Below, piece by piece: positions 45,904-56,967 of a DNA stretch of 64,000 bases; within the stretch, counting starts at the first letter, position 1; the number at the start of each line of letters is the position of its first letter. The notes beneath the pieces are model-generated. The model saw only the letters and a program-made list of their open reading frames with translations. It was not told where the DNA came from and ran no database searches. This stretch comes from Acidobacteriota bacterium (GTDB lineage: Bacteria > Acidobacteriota > Blastocatellia > Pyrinomonadales > Pyrinomonadaceae), in the NCBI GenBank assembly GCA_019239425.1, contig JAFAZX010000045.1, positions 248,001-312,000 of the forward strand. Direction: 5' to 3'. A program made the translations under genes and the position numbers.

Positions 45904-45985
45904 GTGATAGTGATGAGTGATAAGTGATAAGAAAATACAAGGCCCGTCCTCTTCTCTTATCACTCATCACTCATCACTCATCACT
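45904..45985. repeat. Long imperfect hairpin built of a TGAGTGA-type heptamer
   Basis: The left arm (about 45904-45931) and right arm (about 45954-45985) are complementary over nearly 30 bases with slippage. The right arm is a near-perfect tandem of ATCACTC units, four in a row; the left arm has fewer, drifting copies. It fills the gap between the PspA gene and the SBP-OmpA gene. It may act as an mRNA processing or stability element, or a partial terminator, inside the operon. Confidence 0.6.
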
Positions 45986-46000
45986 TCCTACGAGGTGCCT

Positions 46001-47620
46001 ATGAGACTGACTCCGTTCGCAAAGGCTTTCATCGCGGTGGTGTTGTTGGCGGTCGTCGGCTTCGCGACCTGGCATTACAAGGGCGACGCGATCAAGCAGT
46101 GGGCCGGCGGCGAGAGGAAGGTCGAGGGCGGCGATTCGAAGGGCGACTTCGACAACCTGAAGGGCGGCCCCTCCGACCCCGAGCGCGGCAAGGGCTCGAC
46201 CGGCGTGACCTCGGCCAGCATCGGGACGGGCAAGCTCTCGCGCCCGCTCGTCGTCGGCATCAACACCTGGGCCGGCCACTCGCCGGGGATTGTCTTCAAC
46301 GGCGGGATGGAGCCGAACGCGGCCTCCAGCTACAAGAAGAAGTTCGGGCTCGACGTGAAGTTCGTGCTGCTCGAAGACCCGGCGGCGAAGCTCGCCGCCT
46401 TCCGCAGCGGGCAGGTGGACATCATGTGGGACACGGTGGACAACTGGGCGCGCGAGGCTTCCATCCTCGCCGAGCAGAACCAGTCGGCCAAGTCCGTCAT
46501 CATGCAGGACTGGTCGCGCGGCGGCGACGGCATCGCCTCGCTCGCCACCATCAAGTCCGTCGAAGACCTCAAGGGGCACAAGATCGCCTGCACGCAGTTC
46601 ACGCCGTCGCACTTCCTCCTGCTCTACCTGCTCTCGCAGTCGGGCCTCACGCCGGACGACCGCGCCGCCGTCGAGAAGAACATCATCTTCACGACCGACG
46701 CGCCCGCCGCCGCGGCCGCCTTCAAGGCCAGGCAGGTCGACGCCGCGGTGACGTGGGAGCCAGACCTCTCGGGCGCGGTCGAGGCGCGCGGCGCCGAGGC
46801 GCACGTGCTGGTCTCCACGCAGGCGGCGACCAACATCATCGCCGACACGCTCGTCGCCCGGCAGGACTTGATCGACAAGGCGCCCGAGACCGTCCGCGAC
46901 TTCGTCCACGGCTGGCTCGACGGCATCGAGATGATTAAGAACGACCCGAACGGCTCCTACGCCGTCGTCGCGCAGGCGCTCAAGCTCGACACCGACACCG
47001 TCTCGGGGATGCTCTCGGGCCTCAAGCTCACGGCCTACGCCGACAACGCGCAGTTCTACGGCCTGGCTGGGGGCAAGGCTCACTACGAGACGCTCTTCGA
47101 CACGGCCTTCGTCATCTGGCGCAAGAAGGGGCTGGTGACGAAGGTCGTCAGCGCGAAGGACTGGGCCGACGCGCGCTTCCTCCAGGCGCTCGCCGCGAGC
47201 TACCCGGGCCAGAAGGTCGAGGAGGCGCCGGTCGTGGCGAAGGCCCCCTCGGAGAAGGACGTGCCCATCCTCCGGCAGCAGATTCAGATTCAGTTCACGC
47301 CCGGCTCGGACGAGATCATGCCCGGCTCGTACCTGCTGCTCGACAAGCTGGGCGAGACGATGACCTCGTTCGGCAACACTGTCCTCCGCGTCGAGGGCAA
47401 CACCGACAACACGGGGTCGGCCGCCGCCAACCTGACGCTCTCCGAGCGGCGGGCCATCTCGGTCAAGAACTACATCGTCAAGAACTTCCCCAACATCCCG
47501 CCGACCCGCTTCCAGACCATCGGGCGCGGGCAGACCAACCCCGTCGCCGAGAACACCACCGAGGCCGGCCGGCAGCAGAACCGCCGCACCGACATCAAGG
47601 TGATTCTGGCAACACAGTGA
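46001..47620 (+). CDS. Membrane-anchored substrate-binding protein fused to an OmpA domain
   Basis: Starting at ATG 46001 (GAGGTG upstream; earlier in-frame starts lie in the hairpin), the product has 539 residues. Residues 8-24 (KAFIAVVLLAVVGFATW) form an uncleaved anchor. An NMT1/SsuA-like periplasmic binding domain follows (PLVVGINTWAGHSPG, FRSGQVDIMWDTVDNW, QVDAAVTWEPDLSGAV). From about residue 420 there is an OmpA/MotB-type peptidoglycan-binding domain (LRVEGNTDNTGSAAANLTLS, RFQTIGRGQTNPVAENT, RRTDIKV). Binding proteins are rarely fused to OmpA; the fusion would tether the importer to the cell wall. Ligand is unknown; the family includes taurine-, nitrate- and thiamine-precursor binders. 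The permease and ATPase follow. Confidence 0.9.
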   Translation: MRLTPFAKAFIAVVLLAVVGFATWHYKGDAIKQWAGGERKVEGGDSKGDFDNLKGGPSDPERGKGSTGVTSASIGTGKLSRPLVVGINTWAGHSPGIVFNGGMEPNAASSYKKKFGLDVKFVLLEDPAAKLAAFRSGQVDIMWDTVDNWAREASILAEQNQSAKSVIMQDWSRGGDGIASLATIKSVEDLKGHKIACTQFTPSHFLLLYLLSQSGLTPDDRAAVEKNIIFTTDAPAAAAAFKARQVDAAVTWEPDLSGAVEARGAEAHVLVSTQAATNIIADTLVARQDLIDKAPETVRDFVHGWLDGIEMIKNDPNGSYAVVAQALKLDTDTVSGMLSGLKLTAYADNAQFYGLAGGKAHYETLFDTAFVIWRKKGLVTKVVSAKDWADARFLQALAASYPGQKVEEAPVVAKAPSEKDVPILRQQIQIQFTPGSDEIMPGSYLLLDKLGETMTSFGNTVLRVEGNTDNTGSAAANLTLSERRAISVKNYIVKNFPNIPPTRFQTIGRGQTNPVAENTTEAGRQQNRRTDIKVILATQ

Positions 47621-47625
47621 TAAGA

Positions 47626-47689
47626 GGGTGCTGGGTGCTGGGGAAGAACAGGATTTTACCCAGCACCCAGCACCCAGCACCCAGCACCC
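47626..47689. repeat. Hairpin built of a CCCAGCA heptamer with unequal arms
   Basis: GGGTGCT units (47626-47642, two copies plus) face CCCAGCA units (47659-47689, four copies plus) across a 16-base loop. It starts six bases after the SBP-OmpA stop and ends eight bases before the permease start. It has the same design as the 45904-45985 hairpin but a different heptamer. The unequal copy numbers suggest replication slippage. Confidence 0.65.
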
Positions 47690-47696
47690 TTCGCAC

Positions 47697-48497
47697 ATGC
47701 CTCGACGCAACATCAGTCTCTTCGCGATCCGCCAGCCGCTGCCGAAGCGGACGGCCTTCCTGCTCGGCTTCGTCGCGCCTGCGCTGGTGCTGGGCGCGTG
47801 GTGCGTGCTGACCTACGGCGGCCTCGTGCAGCAGGACTTCCTGCCGTCCCCGACCGAGGTCGTGCGCGGCACGCTCCAGCTCTTCATCCAGTACGACCTG
47901 GCGACGGCCATCTACGTCTCGACGCGCCGCATCGCGCTCGCCTTCCTGCTCGCCTCGGCCCTGGCGCTCCCGCTCGGCGTTTTGATGGGGACGTTCGAGC
48001 CGGTCAACCGCCTCTTCGAGCCGATCATGGCGCCGCTGCGCTACATGCCGATCTCGGCCTTCATCCCGCTGCTCATCCTCTGGTTCGGCATCTACGAGGA
48101 GCAGAAGATCGCCTTCCTCTTCCTCGGCGTCTTCGTCTACCTGCTGCCCGTGGTCGTCTCCTCGATCCGGCTCGTCCCCGAGGAGCTGGTGCAGACGGCC
48201 CTGACTCTGGGCGCGTCCCGGTTTCAGGTCATCCGCACGGTGCTTTTGCCGGCGGCGCTGCCCGAAATCTTCGACAGCTTCCGCGTGATGAACGCCATCG
48301 CGTGGACGTACGTCATCCTGGCCGAGGCGGTCAACCCCGAGCACGGGCTCGGCTACATGGTCGAGCTGGCGCGGACGCACCAGAAGGCCTCCTGGTCTTT
48401 CGCCGGCCTGCTCGTCATCGGCGGCATCGGCCTTTTGACAGACTTCCTGATCCGCCTCCTCTCCGGCATGCTCTTCCGCTGGCGCGAGACGACCTGA
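47697..48497 (+). CDS. ABC transporter permease (SsuC/TauC-like)
   Basis: From the ATG at 47697 the protein has 266 residues and about six helices. The in-frame codon at 47628 lies in the hairpin and is unlikely to be used. The cytoplasmic EAA-type loop VQTALTLGASRFQVIRTVLL PAALPEIF-like segment (around residues 165-190) contacts the ATPase, and LPLGVLMGTFEPVNRLFEP and MPISAFIPLLILWFGI are characteristic of nitrate/sulfonate/taurine permeases. It pairs with the binding protein before it and the ATPase after it (26-base gap). Confidence 0.9.
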   Translation: MPRRNISLFAIRQPLPKRTAFLLGFVAPALVLGAWCVLTYGGLVQQDFLPSPTEVVRGTLQLFIQYDLATAIYVSTRRIALAFLLASALALPLGVLMGTFEPVNRLFEPIMAPLRYMPISAFIPLLILWFGIYEEQKIAFLFLGVFVYLLPVVVSSIRLVPEELVQTALTLGASRFQVIRTVLLPAALPEIFDSFRVMNAIAWTYVILAEAVNPEHGLGYMVELARTHQKASWSFAGLLVIGGIGLLTDFLIRLLSGMLFRWRETT

Positions 48498-48522
48498 GTT
48501 ATTCCGATTGCAGAACCGACCC

Positions 48523-49419
<897 letters not shown>

Positions 49420-49483
49420 CGGCCCGCGCCGGGGCGAACCCGGACGGGCACGTGATAGAATCCGGCGCTGACCGGTTGACCTT

Positions 49484-50424
49484 ATGGGAACGACGGGCAA
49501 GCAGCAGTTGACGCAGCAGCAGCGACAGGCGGCCGCCAGGTCGTCGCAGCCGCCGCAACAGCAGGAGAAGCCGCTCGACACGCGCGCGCTCCGCGCGGAC
49601 ACGTTCGAGGCGAGCAAGGCCTACCTGCGCCACGTCACGCGCGAGCGGCCTTACGCCAAGCTCGCCTTCGCGAACCCATACAACCTCTCGCTGCTCGGCG
49701 GCGGATTGCTGGCGGCGGGCCTCACGCTGAGCCCCCTGCTCGCCATCGTCGTCATCTGCCTCGAAATCCTCTGGCTCGTCTACTCGCCCGGTTCGAAGGC
49801 GCTCCGGCGTCTGCTCTGGGATCCGCAGTTCGACAACCAGGAGCGCCTCGAGGCCGAGAGCGCACGCGCCGCGCGCCTCCAGGTCTTGGACGCGAGCGAC
49901 CGGGAGCGAGTCAACAACCTCGTCGCGCGCCAGCAGGAGATTAATCAACTGGCGGGGCAGAACCCTTCGTTTACGGGTGAGCTTTTGCGCACGGAGCTGG
50001 CGAAGACCGACCGGCTCGTCGAGTCCTTCATCGACATGGCCGTCACCTGCGCGCGCTACGAGCAGTATCTGGAGTCGGTCAACCTGGCGGCGGTGGAGCA
50101 CGACCGCGGGCGCTGGGAGCGCATCGCGCAGAGGGGCGAGGCGGGCGACCCGCAGGCCGAGATCGCGCGGAAGAACCTGGGCGTCATCATGAAGCGGCTG
50201 GACAAGCTCAAGGAGATTCAGCGCTACCTGATGGTCGCGCGCGGCCAGCTCGACCTCATCGAGAACTCCTTCCAGCTCATCGCCGACCAGATCGTCACGA
50301 TGCAGTCGCCGCAGGAGCTGACCGGCCAGCTCGACGAGCTGATCGACGGCGTGGAGTCCATCAAGCAGACCGCCGCGGACACCGAGCGGCTTTTGAACCC
50401 GCTCGGCGCGAGGGAGTTCGAGCT

Positions 50425-50428
<4 letters not shown>
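49484..50428 (+). CDS. Membrane-anchored coiled-coil protein of the PspA/AAA cluster
   Basis: The 314-residue protein has a Gln-rich N-terminus, a hydrophobic hairpin at about 66-101 (LSLLGGGLLAAGL, LLAIVVICLEILWLVY), and a long helical C-terminal domain facing the cytoplasm (RVNNLVARQQEINQL, KRLDKLKEIQRYLMVARGQL). Its stop overlaps the AAA+ ATPase start by four bases (ATGA), so the two are translated together and probably bind each other. It could dock the ATPase on the membrane (inference). Family not recognised. Confidence 0.78.
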
Positions 50429-52278
<1,850 letters not shown>

Positions 52279-52284
52279 CGGCCG

Positions 52285-53847
52285 ATGCGGAAAGGGCCGG
52301 CGGAAGCTTTGTGTTCGAAGCGCGCCGCGCCGTGGGTGCTGGCGGCGACCATCCTCGGCTCGGGCATCACCTTCATCGACGGCACGGTCGTCAACGTCGC
52401 GCTGCCCGTCCTCCAGCGCGAGCTGGGGACGGACATCGTCGGCGCGCAGTGGGTCGTCGAGTCCTACTCCCTCATGCTCTCCGCGCTGATTCTGGTCGGC
52501 GGCTCGCTCGGCGACCGCTGGGGGAGGAGGCGCGTCTTCTCGGCCGGGGTCGCCCTCTTCGCCCTGGCCTCCGCGGCGTGCGGGCTGGCGCAGGATAACT
52601 CCCAGCTCGTCCTCGCGCGGGCCGTGCAGGGCGTGGGCGCGGCCATGCTCGTCCCCGGCAGCCTCGCCATCATCAGCGCCTCGTTCTCCGAGGAGGAGAG
52701 GGGCCGCGCCATCGGCACGTGGTCGGGCTTCACGTCCATCGCGGCCGGCGTGGGGCCTGTGCTCGGCGGCTGGCTCGTCGAGAACGTCTCGTGGCGCTGG
52801 GTCTTCTTCATCAACCTGCCGCTGGCGGCCGCGGTGCTTCTGATTACGTGGCGGCACGTGCCCGAGAGCCGGGACGAGCGCGCGGGCGAGCGCGTGGACG
52901 TGCTCGGCGCGTTGGCGGTGACGCTCGGTTTGGGCGGCGTCGTCTACGGCCTGCTCGACTCGGGCGCGCGCGGCTTCCGGGACGCGCGCGTGGCGGCGAG
53001 CCTCGCGGCCGGGGTCGTCCTGCTCGTCCTCTTCGTCCTCGTCGAGCGCAGGCGCGGGGCCAGGGCGATGATGCCGCTCGACCTCTTCCGCTCGAAGACC
53101 TTCGCGGGCGCGAACCTGCTGACGCTCTTCCTCTACGGCGCGCTGAGCGCGCTGATGTTCTTCCTGCCGTTCGACCTGATTCAGGTGCAGGGCTACTCGG
53201 CGACCGAGGCGGGGGCGGCGCTCCTCCCGTTCGTGCTGACGATGTTCGTGCTCTCGCGCTGGGCGGGCGGCCTCGTCCGGCGCCGCGGCGCGAAACTGCC
53301 GCTCGTCGTCGGGCCGGTCGTGGCGGGCCTGGGCTTCGTCCTGTTCATGCTGCCCGGCGCCGCGGCCGGGAGCTACTGGACGAGCTTCTTCCCGGCGGTG
53401 ATGTTGATGAGCCTCGGCATGGCGGCCAGCGTCGCGCCGCTGACGACCGCCGTGATGGGGGCCGTCGAAGAGAGGCACGCCGGCCTGGCCTCGGGCGTCA
53501 ACAACGCGGTCTCGAGAACCGCGGGCCTCATCTCCATCGCGGCGCTCGGCATCGTCATGGCCGGGGCCTTCGCGCGGGGCTTCGACGCGCGCCTCCAACC
53601 TTTAGAACTTCCCGCCGAAGCGCGCGCCGCGCTCGGGGCGCAGGCGGGCCGACTCGCCGCAATCAAGATTCCGGATGCCTTGCAGGTCGAGACCAGACGC
53701 GCGGTCGAACGCGCCGTCGCCGAGTCGTTCGTCGGCGGCTTCCGCGTCGTGATGGTAATCTGCGCGGCGCTCGCACTCGCGGGCGCCCTCTGCGCCCTCC
53801 TACTCATCGAGGGGAAGGGGCGCGTGAATAACGAACAGGGGACATAA
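52285..53847 (+). CDS. MFS drug-exporter-like transporter (DHA2/EmrB-QacA type, 14 helices)
   Basis: The 520-residue protein has about 14 helices. TFIDGTVVNVALPVLQRELG at the first helix and GDRWGRRRVFSAG in loop 2-3 (MFS motif A) mark the DHA2 family, as do GPVLGGWLVENVSWRWVFF (motif C, helix 5) and the central LGGVVYGLLDSG segment. Such proteins export drugs or metabolites by proton antiport. It starts 6 bases after the AAA+ gene, so it is probably co-transcribed, though functionally it may be unrelated. No dedicated regulator is visible. Confidence 0.92.
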   Translation: MRKGPAEALCSKRAAPWVLAATILGSGITFIDGTVVNVALPVLQRELGTDIVGAQWVVESYSLMLSALILVGGSLGDRWGRRRVFSAGVALFALASAACGLAQDNSQLVLARAVQGVGAAMLVPGSLAIISASFSEEERGRAIGTWSGFTSIAAGVGPVLGGWLVENVSWRWVFFINLPLAAAVLLITWRHVPESRDERAGERVDVLGALAVTLGLGGVVYGLLDSGARGFRDARVAASLAAGVVLLVLFVLVERRRGARAMMPLDLFRSKTFAGANLLTLFLYGALSALMFFLPFDLIQVQGYSATEAGAALLPFVLTMFVLSRWAGGLVRRRGAKLPLVVGPVVAGLGFVLFMLPGAAAGSYWTSFFPAVMLMSLGMAASVAPLTTAVMGAVEERHAGLASGVNNAVSRTAGLISIAALGIVMAGAFARGFDARLQPLELPAEARAALGAQAGRLAAIKIPDALQVETRRAVERAVAESFVGGFRVVMVICAALALAGALCALLLIEGKGRVNNEQGT

Positions 53848-54223
53848 CCTGGAACGTTGTTGAGTTGGACGCGACCTCTTCGCTGGGAGCGCGGGCATCC
53901 CTGCCCGCCTGAGCGCGAGAGCGCGAAAGCCGTGAGACTTCATGTCTCAACGTTGAGATGAAGAGGGAGACGGTCAGCGCGCTCAAGCGCGCTTGCGGGC
54001 AGGGATGCCCGCGCTCCCAGCTTTAAGGAATTTTTTTCATCCGCGAAGTGATCCCTCCGGCCAGCTCATCACGCGTTGGCTAGCGGGATATCGAGGGGCG
54101 CTCCTTACCGCTGCGACGCCCCGCCCTGCCCCTTGTCATTGAAAACATTCTCCGCGGCCCGCCGCTCTACCTGACGCCGGGCGCGTGTGCCTTGATACGT
54201 CTCACGAAGAGAGGGGTTACATT
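53848..54223. other. Intergenic region dominated by a nested palindrome
   Basis: 376 bases between the MFS gene and the Tat-exported oxidoreductase. The palindromic element at 53882-54021 fills the first half. The rest (54022-54223) has no gene that I can support; GAGAGGGG at its end is the ribosome site of the next gene. Confidence 0.5.
53882..54021. repeat. 140-bp nested palindromic element
   Basis: The outer arms 53882-53908 and 53995-54021 are perfectly complementary over 27 bases (GCTGGGAGCGCGGGCATCCC begins the left arm). Inside are GAGCGCG-rich partial arms and a central perfect palindrome CTCAACGTTGAG (53946-53957) flanked by CTTCAT/ATGAAG. The nested build suggests a REP/MITE-like intergenic repeat. 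It can also act as a transcription terminator for the MFS gene. Confidence 0.7.
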
Positions 54224-55666
54224 GTGAAGGACATCTCCAGACGGGCTCTGTTGAAGGGTATCTTTGCGACTTCGGTCGTCGTCGGCTTCGACATGGCGGG
54301 ACGCTCCTGGGTGACGAAGGCGAGCGCGGCCGAAACGTTCGCCGAGCTGCCGCCGCTCGACGGCACGCTCACCACCGACCCTGCCGCGCTCGCGGCCGTC
54401 GCCGACGACTTCGGCCACATCATCCACCGCACGCCCGTCGCCGTCCTGCGGCCCGGCTCGGTCGAAGACGTCGTCAAGGTGGTGCGCTTCGCGCGCGCCA
54501 ACAACATCCGCGTCGCCGGCCGCGGCAAAGGGCATACAGCCTTCGGGCAGTCGCAGGCACAGGCCGGCGTCGTCATCGACATGACGGCGCTCAACCAGAT
54601 TCGCTCGGTCGGGCCGGACAGGGCGGTCGTGGACGCGGGCGTCGTCTGGCGCGACCTGCTTTTGACGACCGTCCCTTTGGGGCTGACGCCGCCCGTGCTC
54701 ACGGACTACACGCGGCTCACCGTCGCGGGGACGCTCTCGGTCGGCGGCGTGAGCGGCCGCAGCTACGTCCACGGCGCGCAGGTCGATAACGTCCTCGAAC
54801 TTCAGGTCGTCACGGGCGAGGGCGAACTCGTCACCTGCTCCGAGGCGGAGAACCGTAGTCTCTTCGAGGCGGCGCTCGCCGGCTTGGGGCTGTGCGCCGT
54901 CATCGTCCGCGCGACGATTCGGCTCATCCCCGCGCGCGAGCGGGCGCAGACGCAGCGCTTCTTCTACCCGGACGCGCCCTCGATGCTCGCAGACCTCCGC
55001 CTCCTCATCGGCGCGGAGCGCTTCGACCACATCCGCGGCATGAGCGTGCCGACTCCGGCCGGCTTCGCCTTCTTCCTCGAAGGCACGTCCTTCTACACTT
55101 CGCCCGCCGAGCTGCCTTCGAACCCGACCGCGGGGCTCCACTTCATTCCGGGGTCGCAGCAGACGGAGGAGATGACCTACTTCGAGTACACAGACCTCGT
55201 CGTCAAGCTGATCGACTCGCTGAACGAGGCGGGCCTCGGAGGCTTCCCGCATCCGTGGCTCGACCTCTTCGTCCCCGGCTCGAAGATAGACGACTTCGCG
55301 TCGCGCACCGTCGCGGCGCTCGACCCGGCGACTTTCCTGCCCGGCTCGCTCATCCTCTTCTACCCGTTCCGCAAGTCGAGGCTCACGCGCCCCATGCTCC
55401 GCACGCCCGACGAGGAGGTCTTCTTCCTCTTCGACATCCTGCGCACCGTCCCGCACGAGGCGGTCGACTCCGTGCTCGCGGAGAACCGTCGGCTCTACGA
55501 AGAGAACCGCGACCTCGGCGGCAGGTTCTACACCATCAGCGCCGTGCCTCTGGGGACGCACGACTGGCAGAAGCACTTCCAGCCCTTCTGGGGCAAACTC
55601 GTCAGCGAGAAGCGCCGCCGCGACCCCGACAACGTCCTCGGCCCCGGCCCGGGCGTGTTCGCGTGA
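54224..55666 (+). CDS. Tat-exported FAD-linked oxidoreductase (BBE/cytokinin-dehydrogenase-like)
   Basis: The GTG at 54224 has GAGAGGGG 8 bases upstream and gives 480 residues starting KDISRRALLKG, a twin-arginine signal (Arg6-Arg7) followed by a hydrophobic stretch and ASAAE cleavage region. The FAD-binding type 4 domain shows PVAVLRPGSVEDVVKVVRFA, GRGKGHTAFGQSQAQAG and LTVAGTLSVGGVSGRS. The GxGH His is in the place of the covalent FAD-His of cytokinin dehydrogenases. The C-terminal ELRRDPDNVLGPG-like end (KRRRDPDNVLGPGPGVF) fits the same family. Export via Tat means FAD is loaded in the cytoplasm. Substrate is unknown. Confidence 0.9.
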   Translation: MKDISRRALLKGIFATSVVVGFDMAGRSWVTKASAAETFAELPPLDGTLTTDPAALAAVADDFGHIIHRTPVAVLRPGSVEDVVKVVRFARANNIRVAGRGKGHTAFGQSQAQAGVVIDMTALNQIRSVGPDRAVVDAGVVWRDLLLTTVPLGLTPPVLTDYTRLTVAGTLSVGGVSGRSYVHGAQVDNVLELQVVTGEGELVTCSEAENRSLFEAALAGLGLCAVIVRATIRLIPARERAQTQRFFYPDAPSMLADLRLLIGAERFDHIRGMSVPTPAGFAFFLEGTSFYTSPAELPSNPTAGLHFIPGSQQTEEMTYFEYTDLVVKLIDSLNEAGLGGFPHPWLDLFVPGSKIDDFASRTVAALDPATFLPGSLILFYPFRKSRLTRPMLRTPDEEVFFLFDILRTVPHEAVDSVLAENRRLYEENRDLGGRFYTISAVPLGTHDWQKHFQPFWGKLVSEKRRRDPDNVLGPGPGVFA

Positions 55667-55674
55667 AGTGAGAA

Positions 55675-55749
55675 TTAACCACAGAGACACAGAGGCACAG
55701 CTTGAAGACTTACGACTTCAAAGCTGTGCCTCTGTGTCTCTGTGGTTAA
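55675..55749. terminator. Perfect 29-bp hairpin between convergent genes
   Basis: Positions 55675-55703 and 55721-55749 are exact reverse complements (left arm begins TTAACCACAGAGACACAGAG), and pairing continues inward through GAAG/CTTC with one bulge. It starts 9 bases after the oxidoreductase stop and ends 13 bases before the stop of the convergent gene, so it is well placed as a bidirectional terminator. The arms are built of ACAGAG-type repeated words. Confidence 0.7.
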
Positions 55750-55762
55750 TAGCTTTCAGTAA

Positions 55763-56764
55763 CTACGGCAGGCGGCAGTCGCCGGGGCAGCTCTGCGTGT
55801 CCTCGCCCGCGTCGCAGACGCCGTTGCCGCAGAGCGGGCCGCAGTCGCTGGGCGCGTTGGCGTGGTTCTCGCCGCGGCTGACTTCGCAGACGCCGTCGCC
55901 GTAGTACGGCTCGGGCAGCGGCGGCGAGTTCGGCCAGAGCGAAGGCTGGCCGTGGTCGCCGAGCTGGAACGGGAACCAGAAGGTCAGAACCCACTCCGTG
56001 CGGTCGAACGTCTTCGCCCACCCGGACTGACTTTCGAAGGCCGCGCCGAGCGGCGGGGCCAACTCCAGCGCGGCGAGGCTCGCGAAGTCGGGCACGAACG
56101 GGTCTTGCGAGACGACGCGGTCGGCGAAGTAGACGAGCTGCGCCAGATTCTCCTGCTCGTTGTAGAGCAGCCACACGCCGCTCAGCCCGCGACGGCGCGC
56201 CTCCTGCAAGATCGAAGGCCAGGTCTGTTTGAGCGCGCGCATCTGGCTCCCCTGCGGCACCGCCCAGCGCTCCGTGCGCATGACGGTCTGCTGCTGGATG
56301 TCCTTCAGGTTGTACGCGGCGACGACGCCCCAGGAGTGGCAGTCGGGGTTGAGGAAGTACGGGCGGTCGAAGAAGTGCGTGCCGTCGAGGACGAAGTCGT
56401 CCTCGACCCAGGTCTTGTACTTCGCCGCGTCCTCCTCGGTGTCAAAGAGGTAGCGCCCGCCCGTCAGGAGCTGGCCGTTCGAGAAGTCGAAGCGCATCGG
56501 AATCTGCTTGCGCTGCATGCCGGGGCGCTCGGCCATGTACATCCGGTCGCGCTCGATGACGGGCGCGACCTGGCTGAAGGGGAAGTCGCCCGGCAGCGCG
56601 AAGTCGCAGGTGAACGCGCCCTTCGCTTTGATCTGGCCGTCCTGCTTCTGCTGAGCCTGGGCGCGCGGGACGGCGAGCCCACCCAGCAGCAACACCAAGA
56701 GCGCGACGGCGAGCCGCGCGCCCGTCGTCTTCGAACTGCTTTCGGAACGGGAAATCTTTTTCAT
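55763..56764 (-). CDS. Secreted protein of unknown function with Cys-rich C-terminal repeats
   Basis: The 333-residue protein has a signal peptide (ARLAVALLVLLLGGLAVPRAQAQ) and GGAGA before its ATG. The central 240 residues contain VWLLYNEQENLAQLVYFADR and a Trp-rich stretch but match no family that I can name. The tail has two short Cys units, YGDGVCEVSRGENHANAPSD followed by Cys, and CGNGVCDAGEDTQSCPGDC. These resemble the CGNGxCExGE...CPxDC repeats seen in secreted proteins of predatory and soil bacteria and in eukaryotic calcium-binding or protease proteins. It is probably periplasmic or extracellular. Confidence 0.75.
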   Translation of the reverse strand: MKKISRSESSSKTTGARLAVALLVLLLGGLAVPRAQAQQKQDGQIKAKGAFTCDFALPGDFPFSQVAPVIERDRMYMAERPGMQRKQIPMRFDFSNGQLLTGGRYLFDTEEDAAKYKTWVEDDFVLDGTHFFDRPYFLNPDCHSWGVVAAYNLKDIQQQTVMRTERWAVPQGSQMRALKQTWPSILQEARRRGLSGVWLLYNEQENLAQLVYFADRVVSQDPFVPDFASLAALELAPPLGAAFESQSGWAKTFDRTEWVLTFWFPFQLGDHGQPSLWPNSPPLPEPYYGDGVCEVSRGENHANAPSDCGPLCGNGVCDAGEDTQSCPGDCRLP

Positions 56765-56967
56765 GGCGTCTCCTTAAAAGTTGATGAGAGCGGCCGGGCC
56801 TTTCCGTCTCCGATCTCTGTTGCTCCGCGCGGCGGGCGGGCTTAGAATGCGAGTCCAACGCCTCGCCCCTCGCCGCCTCTCGCCCGGCGGCAGAAGATAG
56901 GCCGTGACGGCCCCGGAAGTCCTTACGGCGCGCGGAGAAATTCCCGAAAAAATTCCGAAAGAGTTTT

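Noticed and set aside
45904..47689. CRISPR-like repeat arrays
   Set aside because: The repeated units are 7-mers in palindromic arms with no spacers; they are hairpins, not CRISPR.
45974..47713. Long minus-strand frame opposite the SBP-OmpA gene
   Set aside because: Antisense shadow of a gene with clear binding-protein and OmpA motifs; low-complexity Arg/Val/Asp-rich product and no ribosome site.
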